The notes under the pieces were generated by a model. It was given only the letters and a program-made list of their open reading frames with translations, was not told the origin of the DNA and searched no databases. Of a stretch of DNA of 9,211 nucleotides, positions 1 to 5,889 are shown piece by piece. Made by a program: the position numbers and the translations under genes. The stretch covers positions 1 to 9,211 of the forward strand of contig DQVR01000067.1 in the NCBI GenBank assembly GCA_015661645.1, given 5' to 3'. This DNA is from Pyrodictium delaneyi. GTDB taxonomy: Archaea; Thermoproteota; Thermoprotei_A; Sulfolobales; Pyrodictiaceae. Positions within the stretch are counted from its first letter, which is position 1, and each line of letters begins with the position of its first letter.

Positions 1-397
1 ACGAGACAATAGACTCGGGCAGCACGTCGCGCCCGTAGAGGAAGAGCCTCTCACCCTGGGGCTTTACCACTACGTAGCCCTGGCGGGGCCTCAGCCGGTA
101 TCTAGCTATAACCGAACACATGCCAAGGAAGGGAGTAAGCCTACCTCTCCTCGCTCTGGCCACGTGTATGCCCACGCTGGTTATACTAGAGCGCAGCCCC
201 CGAGGCAGTGACAACACAGCTTCGGCTACTGGGCTAGCCATAGCGTAGACGTCTAGTACGTCTCCGGGGCCCTGGCGGCAGATTACCTGGAGCCCTAGGT
301 CCTCTAGCCTTTTGTTCACGCCAAGGCATTCTAGCAGCTTATCTATTTCCCCTGTAGCCTCTCTGCACTCTACTAGCTCGTCTTCACCAGTCTGCAT
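1..397 (-). CDS. Nip7-like PUA-domain ribosome biogenesis protein (partial, C-terminus off the left edge)
   Basis: The reading frame starts at an ATG (395-397) and stays open to the window edge, giving 132 codons without a stop. Seen: residues 66-132 resemble the second half of eukaryotic Nip7, with a segment SVGIHVARAR near 74-83, LGMCSVIARYRL near 91-102, and the PUA-type stretch KPQGERLFLYGRDVL near 112-126, matching the KPGAEQSFLYGNHVL region of human NIP7 as I recall it. Human NIP7 is about 180 aa, so roughly 45 residues are probably missing. A good Shine-Dalgarno GGAGGG (407-412) lies 9 nt before the ATG, inside the upstream methyltransferase gene; the two genes overlap by 25 nt and are probably co-transcribed and translationally coupled. 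In eukaryotes Nip7 acts in pre-60S assembly and binds RNA through its PUA domain. An archaeal role in 50S assembly is inference. The N-terminal 60 residues are poorly conserved by eye. Confidence 0.8.
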   Translation of the reverse strand, partial: MQTGEDELVECREATGEIDKLLECLGVNKRLEDLGLQVICRQGPGDVLDVYAMASPVAEAVLSLPRGLRSSITSVGIHVARARRGRLTPFLGMCSVIARYRLRPRQGYVVVKPQGERLFLYGRDVLPESIVS

Positions 398-1362
398 ATC
401 GTGAAGCCCTCCGTGGAGTGACGGTGCGGGAAGAAGCGCCTGCACCTTGACACGGCGGGGTCAAGGTCTAGGCCTAGGTACCTTGCTACCCCAGGGCTTC
501 CCGCCCTGTAGCCTGGCTCCTCTACCTCGAAGTCTCCCCTGCTCTCTAGGAGGCTAGATACAACATACTCGTTCTCCTCCACTGATATGCTACACGTGGC
601 GTAGACTACGACGCCCCTGGGCTCCAAAGCGTCAAGAGCCGCATCGAGTAGCTCTAGCTGAAGCTCTACCCTGGAGATTATGTCGCCGAAGCTGCGGGAC
701 CGCCGCCCGCGCTGGAAGGGCAGCAAGCCCTCACCACTACACGGGGCATCGAGGAGTATTGAGCCGAACCGTCCTAGCTCTGGGAGCCGTCTCGCATCCA
801 TGTGGAGCGCCGCAACGTTGAGTACTGCGAGGCGGCTCATATTGTTCTTCAACGCTAGTAGCTTCCTACGGTTAACGTCAGCAGCTATTATCGGAGCCGA
901 TGGGTTGTGTTGTGCTATCTGGCTAGTCTTCACGCCCGCTCCAGCACACATGTCAGCTATCCTTTCCGCATCCTCGGGGCTGAGGGCAGGTACGACCATC
1001 ATGGATGCGGGGCCCTGGACTGTATAGAGCCCCTGCATGTACTCATGCAGAGCTCCTATTGGGTAGGGCGTCTCCTCGATCACTAGCCCATACCATAGGT
1101 ATGGATGGCGGCGCGTCACTACGCCCTTCTCTGCTAGCCGCTCGGCAAGCTCCTCGACTCCGACGAGGAGCGTGTTAACGCGGATAGTCTTCATTACCGA
1201 TTCCTCACCGGTTCCTAGAAGCTGTTCTGCCTCGTCGCCAAGCAAGGCGAGGTATCGTAGAGCCTGATGGACGTGGATGAAGTTATAGCGCGCCGCCAGC
1301 AGCTTTGCCCTGGTTAATAGCTTTTCGTCTTGCTCTAGACCCTCTAGCTGCTCTCTCAGCAC
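373..1362 (-). CDS. RsmB/NOP2 (NSUN)-family m5C RNA methyltransferase
   Basis: SAM-dependent RNA cytosine-C5 methyltransferase of 329 aa. Seen in order: IRVNTL (60-65), the conserved pre-core segment; motif I DMCAGAGVKT (137-146), the SAM loop; acidic ADVN (161-164); motif IV DAPCSGEG (205-212) with the product-release Cys208; motif VI ATCSISVEENE (255-265) with the predicted nucleophile Cys257; and a terminal FPHRHSTEGF (311-320). Both catalytic cysteines are therefore present. Motif I departs from the usual AAPGGKT: Pro and one Gly are replaced (AGAGVKT). No PUA domain is fused, but the next gene supplies a PUA protein. The start is GTG at 1360-1362, the first acceptable start after an upstream stop near 1423. 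An AGGAGG (1390-1395) sits 27 nt too far upstream, so initiation probably uses the weaker GGCGGTAGAG. The target (23S rRNA, 16S rRNA or tRNA) cannot be decided from sequence; pairing with Nip7 favours rRNA. Confidence 0.92.
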   Translation of the reverse strand: MLREQLEGLEQDEKLLTRAKLLAARYNFIHVHQALRYLALLGDEAEQLLGTGEESVMKTIRVNTLLVGVEELAERLAEKGVVTRRHPYLWYGLVIEETPYPIGALHEYMQGLYTVQGPASMMVVPALSPEDAERIADMCAGAGVKTSQIAQHNPSAPIIAADVNRRKLLALKNNMSRLAVLNVAALHMDARRLPELGRFGSILLDAPCSGEGLLPFQRGRRSRSFGDIISRVELQLELLDAALDALEPRGVVVYATCSISVEENEYVVSSLLESRGDFEVEEPGYRAGSPGVARYLGLDLDPAVSRCRRFFPHRHSTEGFTICRLVKTS

Positions 1363-1429
1363 CTCTACCGCCTTGCGATAGACTGTTTTCCTCCTAGACA
1401 GGTTTGAAACACCCCCAGAGGCCTAGGGC

Positions 1430-1455
1430 ATGGAGCTACATCGTGTAGCCTCCAT
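1430..1455. promoter_or_regulatory. Dyad/hairpin in the divergent region upstream of nadM
   Basis: ATGGAGCTACA (1430-1440) pairs with TGTAGC plus TCCAT (1444-1449 and 1451-1455) across a TCG loop with one bulged C (1450), giving an 11-bp interrupted stem. It lies 44 nt before the nadM start and about 70 nt before the methyltransferase start. It could be an operator for a dimeric regulator or an mRNA leader hairpin. No convincing TATA box was found on either strand in this 136-nt divergent region; the most AT-rich part is GTTTGAAAC near 1402-1410. The function is unknown. Confidence 0.4.
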
Positions 1456-1498
1456 AGTGGTCGAACAGCGCCCAGCGGCACGGAGGTAGAGGCCGGCT

Positions 1499-2017
1499 AT
1501 GAGGCGTGGCGTCTTCGTGGGGCGTTTCCAGCCTCCTCACTGGGGCCACATCGAGGTTATAAAGTGGTGCCTAAACCGCGTAGACGAGCTCATAATCATC
1601 GTGGGCTCTGCGCAGGAAAGCCATACAATCAAGAACCCATTCACGGCCGGCGAGCGGATAGAAATGCTCCTGCTAGGCCTAAGGGACGCGGGCGTAGATA
1701 CGTCACGGATAATGATAGTACCCGTGTCCGACATCGCCATGAACCATGTGTGGCCACGGTACCTTGAGATGCTTCTCCCACGCTTCGAGGTAGTATTCTC
1801 GAGGAACCCGCTGGTAACCAGGCTCTTCACGGAGTATGGCTACCGCGTGGAAGCACCACCGGCTTTTAGCCGAGGCGAGTATAGCGCGACAAGGATACGT
1901 ACCCTCATACTCCGCGGCGACGAGTCCTGGAAGAGGCTAGTACCTCCGAGCGTCGCCCAGTTCATTGAAGAGATTAAAGGCGTTGAAAGACTCATAGCTA
2001 TCTCCGGGAGGGACTAG
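1499..2017 (+). CDS. nadM: Nicotinamide-nucleotide adenylyltransferase, archaeal NadM type
   Basis: Condenses NMN with ATP to give NAD+ and pyrophosphate, the last common step of NAD synthesis; cytoplasmic. Seen: 172 aa, the usual archaeal NadM length; nucleotidyltransferase signature GRFQPPHWGH (8-17), containing the HxGH motif; NPFTAGER (46-53); and the second phosphate-binding signature SATRIR (129-134), equivalent to the ISxTxxR motif. The start is ATG at 1499, with a perfect GGAGGT (1482-1487) 11 nt upstream. The stop is 7 nt before the rtcA start, so the two genes are probably one transcript. Archaeal NadM proteins can also accept nicotinate mononucleotide; the sequence does not settle that. 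The assignment is very secure. Confidence 0.95.
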   Translation: MRRGVFVGRFQPPHWGHIEVIKWCLNRVDELIIIVGSAQESHTIKNPFTAGERIEMLLLGLRDAGVDTSRIMIVPVSDIAMNHVWPRYLEMLLPRFEVVFSRNPLVTRLFTEYGYRVEAPPAFSRGEYSATRIRTLILRGDESWKRLVPPSVAQFIEEIKGVERLIAISGRD

Positions 2018-2024
2018 AGGAGCC

Positions 2025-3110
2025 TTGGAACCGTTAGTCATAGACGGGAGCTTCGGCGAGGGTGGAGGCCAGATACTGAGAACCACACTGGCCCTCTCAG
2101 CTCTACTCGGCCGCCCTGTGAGGATAGTAAACATTAGGGCTAAGAGGCCTCGGCCGGGGCTCCAGCGCCAGCACCTTACATCCGTCAAAGCCGTAGCCGA
2201 GGTAGCTGGCGCGCGGGTTGACGGCCTCCAGCTGGGCTCAACCGAGATAACATTCTGGCCGGGAAGGCTGCGAAGCGGGCATTTCCGCTTCGACATAGGC
2301 ACAGCCGGCAGCATAACCCTGGTGCTGCAGGCCGTGCTACCCGTTCTAGTCTACGCCCCGGGCCGAGTCGAACTCGAGATAAGAGGCGGGACCGACGTGC
2401 CCTGGAGCCCGCCGATAGACTATGTGAGGTTCGTGCTGTCCAGGCTACTAGAGCGTATGGGCTACGTGTTCCGCATCATACTGAGAAGGCGGGGGCACTA
2501 TCCCCGGGGCGGCGGCGTGGTCGTGGTAGAGGTACCCCAGCCCCCGGGTCAGCTAGAGCCTGCCAGGCTAGACACTGCTGGACCCGTGAAGGCATTCGAG
2601 GGGCTAAGCCACGCTGTCCGTCTCCCCCGTCACGTCGCCGAGAGGCAAGCCAAGGCTGCTAGAGAGCTTATTACGGCCAGGTATCCCGGGCTACCGGTCG
2701 AGATAGAGATCGAGTGGTATGAGCCTGGACGGGACCCGCACCTGGGCCCTGGCAGCGGCATAGTTGTGTGGGCCTTTACAGGGAATAGCATCCTCGGCGG
2801 CGACTCAATAGGCGCCAAGGGCAAGCCCGCCGAGAAGGTCGGCCGAGAGGCTGCTGAGAAGCTGCTTGAGGACCTGGCTACCGGGAAGGCCCTGGATAGA
2901 CACGCCTCGGATATGTTGATACCCTACGCCGCGCTCGCATGCGGCGAATCGCTGCTAGGCGGCGCAAAACTGACTATGCATGCATGGACGAACATAGAGA
3001 TAGTCAAGCGCATACTACCAGAGGCCCGGATGGAGTTTGTCGAGGGCGGCGAGATAGGGAAACCCTTCACCCTAAGAGTGCAAGGCGTGTGCTACAAGGC
3101 AAGGCGCTAG
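2025..3110 (+). CDS. rtcA: RNA 3'-terminal phosphate cyclase
   Basis: ATP-dependent enzyme that converts RNA 3'-phosphate ends to 2',3'-cyclic phosphate through an enzyme-AMP intermediate. Seen: 361 aa, slightly longer than the about 340 aa of E. coli RtcA; N-terminal IDGSFGEGGGQILRT (6-20); RPRPGLQRQH (41-50); GTAGSITLVLQ (92-102); GGTDVPWSPP (121-130); RHASDMLIPYAALA in the C-terminal third; and His319 in MHAWTNI, at the place of the nucleotide-accepting histidine (His309 in E. coli). This His and the GEGGGQ motif argue for a true cyclase rather than the inactive Rcl1 paralogue. The start is TTG at 2025, chosen because it places DGSxGEGGGQ at the usual N-terminal position; GGGAGGG at 2006-2012 lies 12 nt upstream, inside nadM. 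The gene ends by sharing a CTAG with the convergent GTPase gene. No rtcB ligase is in the window. Confidence 0.94.
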   Translation: MEPLVIDGSFGEGGGQILRTTLALSALLGRPVRIVNIRAKRPRPGLQRQHLTSVKAVAEVAGARVDGLQLGSTEITFWPGRLRSGHFRFDIGTAGSITLVLQAVLPVLVYAPGRVELEIRGGTDVPWSPPIDYVRFVLSRLLERMGYVFRIILRRRGHYPRGGGVVVVEVPQPPGQLEPARLDTAGPVKAFEGLSHAVRLPRHVAERQAKAARELITARYPGLPVEIEIEWYEPGRDPHLGPGSGIVVWAFTGNSILGGDSIGAKGKPAEKVGREAAEKLLEDLATGKALDRHASDMLIPYAALACGESLLGGAKLTMHAWTNIEIVKRILPEARMEFVEGGEIGKPFTLRVQGVCYKARR

Positions 3111-4306
3111 CCACCGAAAAGCCATGGAGTCTTTACGCGCAGACACTGATAGACGGTGTCAAGTAGCCTGTCTACCCCCTTCCCCGTAAGGGCTGAGACA
3201 AGCAGCGGCTCGCTGACGCATAGGTCCGTTTGGTTCATGCCTGCCAGCGCCTCGTTAACAGTTTTTACGGCGCGTTCGACGTACCCCTGGGGTGTTATGT
3301 CTACCTTGTTCACCGCTACTACGAGACCTGCACCACGCTCTGCTATTATTCCCGTGTATATGTCTTTGAGTAGTCTCATCTGGTGTCTAATGTCCTGCAC
3401 CATTTCCGGCGACGGGTCTACTAGGAACAATACTATATCCGGGAGCGACTGCAATGCCGCGAAGGCTTTACGCTCTATCTCGTTGTGCTGTTCCAGGGGC
3501 CTCTCAAGTATACCAGGAGTATCAACTATGTAAAACGCTACGTCTCTCACCTTCGTCTTGCCTACTATAATCGTCTTTGTCGTAAATGGGTACGATGCCA
3601 CCTCTGGCTCCGCTGTAGACACCCTACGCACGAGCGTGGACTTACCTGTACTAGGTATACCGGCTACGACCACTATCGGCAGCCCTTCGGACACTATATG
3701 CGTCTGGAGCAGCTCTCTACGTACACGGTCCAACAGTTCAAGCCGCTTGCTGAGCCTGCGCACTACTGATAGTATGCGGCCGCTTCCTTCCTTACGCAGT
3801 CTAGCAGCCTCGCGAGCATCGGTAGCCGATACTATTAGGAGACGGTACTGGTTCCAGAACTCCTTTATCAAGCGGAGCGACCGGCGTATAGCACGGAGAG
3901 ATTCGTCGTATTCTTCTCCAACGAAGCCCAGCACTAGGGCTCGGTGGAACTCGCTCATCTCGCGGGTGGAAGGCAAGCGCGCTACACGAAGGAGCCTCGA
4001 GTAGGAAACGTTGAACACTACTTCTAGCCTCTTTAGCTCAAACTCTATTCTGCCGGGCAGGCCACGGCGTCGTGGCCTAACCTTACGATATCGCTCCCCT
4101 ACAACCCTGACTATTTCCTCGGAGCTATAGACGTGTGTCTCCTTAAGCTTCTTAACGGTCTCGGCAAGCTTGAGCATTTCCCGGTGCCGCCGGAGCCACG
4201 GCAGCTCCTCATGCTGTACTGCCATTAACGCCCCCATAGCTCCGACAGAGGCCACAACCCCCTTATCAAGAACACCTCCGTGAACGGAGGGCTGCAGAGT
4301 ATGCAT
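3107..4306 (-). CDS. NOG1-family GTPase (large ribosomal subunit assembly)
   Basis: P-loop GTPase of the OBG/NOG1 group with a helical N-terminal half; eukaryotic NOG1 is a pre-60S assembly factor, and a 50S role here is inference. Seen, numbered on the longest frame: helical region about 30-205; G1 GIPSTGKST (216-224); G2 SYPFTTK (238-244); G3 DTPG (262-265) followed by ILERPLEQHNEIE, very like NOG1's ILDHPLEDRNTIE; G4 NKVD (333-336); G5 SAL (371-373). The protein ends soon after the G domain, as in archaeal forms, lacking the long eukaryotic C-terminus. The coordinates give the longest frame (399 aa, ATG at 4304-4306), which has no Shine-Dalgarno. In-frame ATG at 4235-4237 or 4223-4225 (residues 24 and 28), the latter after a G-rich tract, are likelier true starts, giving 372-376 aa. 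The stop overlaps the convergent rtcA stop. Confidence 0.93.
   Translation of the reverse strand: MHTLQPSVHGGVLDKGVVASVGAMGALMAVQHEELPWLRRHREMLKLAETVKKLKETHVYSSEEIVRVVGERYRKVRPRRRGLPGRIEFELKRLEVVFNVSYSRLLRVARLPSTREMSEFHRALVLGFVGEEYDESLRAIRRSLRLIKEFWNQYRLLIVSATDAREAARLRKEGSGRILSVVRRLSKRLELLDRVRRELLQTHIVSEGLPIVVVAGIPSTGKSTLVRRVSTAEPEVASYPFTTKTIIVGKTKVRDVAFYIVDTPGILERPLEQHNEIERKAFAALQSLPDIVLFLVDPSPEMVQDIRHQMRLLKDIYTGIIAERGAGLVVAVNKVDITPQGYVERAVKTVNEALAGMNQTDLCVSEPLLVSALTGKGVDRLLDTVYQCLRVKTPWLFGG
4275..4290. promoter_or_regulatory. Hairpin CCTCCG-TGAA-CGGAGG in the NOG1 leader or 5' coding end
   Basis: A perfect 6-bp inverted repeat with a 4-nt loop lies within the first codons of the longest NOG1 frame. 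On the minus-strand transcript the 3' arm continues as GGAGGTG (4273-4279), an ideal Shine-Dalgarno, while the 5' arm CCTCC is its complement. No start lies at normal spacing: the nearest in-frame candidate is GTG at 4253-4255, 17 nt downstream. It may be a leader structure that masks a ribosome site, or chance. Confidence 0.4.
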
Positions 4307-4318
4307 TCTATGGAGAGG

Positions 4319-4353
4319 TGGGGCATGAAGCGACTACTACACATGGGGCATGA
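4319..4353. repeat. Two 10-bp direct repeats TGGGGCATGA between trpB and NOG1 genes
   Basis: Exact copies occur at 4319-4328 and 4344-4353, 25 bp apart, just upstream of the NOG1 gene, so they could be a tandem operator on the same face region of DNA. They lie in the 146-nt gap between trpB and the NOG1 gene, where I see no additional gene and no clear TATA box. Confidence 0.35.
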
Positions 4354-4382
4354 TTAGAGGAGCGCAGAAGCACTAAGGTGCC

Positions 4383-4400
4383 CCGTGCAGCGCCGTGCAG
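4383..4400. repeat. Tandem 8-bp repeat CCGTGCAG
   Basis: Copies lie at 4383-4390 and 4393-4400, a 10-bp period, downstream of trpB. This is close to one DNA helical turn. The meaning is unknown and the length is short enough to be chance. Confidence 0.25.
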
Positions 4401-4452
4401 AACTGGCATCGGTGCGGCATACGCTCTGGTAAAAGACCCTTCGAGCTGCGGG

Positions 4453-5805
4453 CTACTCTACCTTGGGGAGATAGCTTAAGTCTATCTTCTCGGGTTCTAC
4501 GTCGCGTAGCCGGCCCTCTAGGTAGTCCTGGTAGCCCTTAAGGTCTAGCAAGCCGTGCCCGCTTAGGTTGAACAGTATCGTTATCTTCTCGCCGCGCTTC
4601 TTAGCCTCCAGCGCCACGTCGATAGCAGCCTTGACCGCGTGAGCACTCTCCGGAGCCGGTATGACGCCCTCTGTGCGGGCGAAGAACACCGCAGCCTCAA
4701 ACACCTCGGTCTGCTTGTAGGCCACCGGCTCGACAATACCATGGTTTACCAGTATGCTGAGAGTCGGGGCTACGCCGTGGTATCGGAGCCCACCCGCGTG
4801 TATGGGCGGCGGTACGAACCGGTGGCCTAGCGTGTGCATCTTGAGCAGGGGCGTCATGCCAGCAGTGTCGCCGAAGTCGTAGCGGTACTCGCCACGCGTC
4901 ATGCTCGGCGCTGCGCGCGGCTCCACTGCTATGAAACGTGTCTCCGCCTTGCCGCGGAGCCTATCGTAGATGAACGGGTAGGCGAGGCCAGCGTAGTTGC
5001 TACCACCCCCCACAGCACCTATGACTACATCAGGGTACTCGCCTAGAGCCTCCAGCTGCCGTTTAGCCTCAAGCCCTATCACGGTCTGGTGGAGGAGCAC
5101 GTGGTTTAGCACGCTACCCAAGCTGTACTTGGTGTCGGGGTTCTTTAAGGCGTCCTCTATGGCCTCGCTTATCGCTATGCCTAGGCTGCCGGGGCTGTCG
5201 GGATCCTTCTCAAGTATCCTCCTGCCAGCTGCAGTGTACGGGCTGGGACTCGGCACCACCTCCGCCCCATAGGCCTGCATTACTATCCGGCGGTAGGGCT
5301 TCTGCTCGTAGCTAATACGGACCATGTATACCCGGACTTTAAGCCCGAACATAGCGCCCGCCAGAGCTAGCGCAGAGCCCCACTGGCCCGCACCAGTCTC
5401 AGTGGTAAGCCTCTTAGTGCCCTCGAGACGGTTGTAGTACGCCTGCGCCAGCGCCGTGTTTATCTTGTGGCTGCCCGTGGGCAACACTCCCTCATACTTG
5501 AAGTATATCCTAGCTGGAGTACTCAGCGCTTCCTCAAGCCTGCGAGCCCGGAGGAGCGGAGTAGGCCTGCCTATCTCGAGGTAGATGCTGCGCAGCTCCT
5601 CGGGGATTGCTATCCAGCGCTTTGTCGAAGTCTCCTGCTCGACGAGGCTACGCGGAAATATCGCCTCGAGTTCCTTCGGCGAGACTATGCTACCATCCTG
5701 CTTTCTCGGTGGTGGCAAGGGCTCCGGAAGATCGGGCAGTATGTTATACCACTTATCAGGGAGAACGTCCTCCGTCTGTGGCGCTCTTAGACCCCGTGTC
5801 AACAT
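4453..5805 (-). CDS. trpB: Tryptophan synthase beta chain, TrpB2 type, stand-alone
   Basis: PLP enzyme that joins indole and L-serine to give L-tryptophan. Seen: 450 aa, typical of the longer TrpB2 class (TrpB1 is about 400); the class-typical N-terminus LPDKWYNILPDLPEPLPPP (about 15-33); PLP lysine K114 in GSHKINTA; catalytic Glu136 in ETGAGQWG; phosphate-binding GGGSN (266-270); and a C-terminal EGVIPAPESAHA. No trpA or other trp gene lies in the window, so it may act as an independent indole-salvaging enzyme; TrpB2 serine-deaminase activity is also discussed in the literature. The start is ATG at 5803-5805. No Shine-Dalgarno precedes it, which fits a short-leader transcript from the AT-rich palindromic promoter 37-50 nt upstream. 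It lies downstream of paaK on the same strand but across an 84-nt gap with its own promoter. Confidence 0.95.
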   Translation of the reverse strand: MLTRGLRAPQTEDVLPDKWYNILPDLPEPLPPPRKQDGSIVSPKELEAIFPRSLVEQETSTKRWIAIPEELRSIYLEIGRPTPLLRARRLEEALSTPARIYFKYEGVLPTGSHKINTALAQAYYNRLEGTKRLTTETGAGQWGSALALAGAMFGLKVRVYMVRISYEQKPYRRIVMQAYGAEVVPSPSPYTAAGRRILEKDPDSPGSLGIAISEAIEDALKNPDTKYSLGSVLNHVLLHQTVIGLEAKRQLEALGEYPDVVIGAVGGGSNYAGLAYPFIYDRLRGKAETRFIAVEPRAAPSMTRGEYRYDFGDTAGMTPLLKMHTLGHRFVPPPIHAGGLRYHGVAPTLSILVNHGIVEPVAYKQTEVFEAAVFFARTEGVIPAPESAHAVKAAIDVALEAKKRGEKITILFNLSGHGLLDLKGYQDYLEGRLRDVEPEKIDLSYLPKVE

Positions 5806-5841
5806 TACCGCGTGGCACCACGACGGAAAAGAGACTCATAG

Positions 5842-5858
5842 AAATACTAGTATTTAGG
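5842..5858 (-). promoter_or_regulatory. Probable trpB promoter with a perfect 14-bp palindrome
   Basis: AAATACTAGTATTT (5842-5855) is a perfect palindrome in the AT-rich paaK-trpB gap. Read on the minus strand, CCTAAATACTAG is a plausible TATA element; start of transcription about 26 nt on would be near 5822, leaving a leader of about 17 nt before the ATG. The overlap of a dyad and a TATA-like element is the classic arrangement for archaeal repression by blocking TBP, but no regulator is identified here. Confidence 0.5.
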
Positions 5859-5889
5859 CGTTTCCACGTTAAGTTTAGGTTAGTAGTGG

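Noticed and set aside
680..1027. Plus-strand open frame of 115 codons opposite the methyltransferase gene
   Set aside because: It is fully antisense to a gene with clear family motifs, and its translation is Ser/Arg-rich and low in family-like features.
3156..4004. Plus-strand open frames of 94-148 codons opposite the NOG1 gene
   Set aside because: They mirror the codon pattern of the GTPase gene, lack ribosome sites and show no domain motif.
4307..4452. Possible tRNA or other structured RNA gene in the trpB-NOG1 gap
   Set aside because: No cloverleaf, no T-loop consensus (GGTTCRA) and no CCA-adjacent acceptor stem could be built by eye.
4639..5857. Several plus-strand frames of 63-107 codons opposite trpB
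   Set aside because: All are antisense to a fully conserved enzyme, with no promoter, ribosome site or recognisable product.
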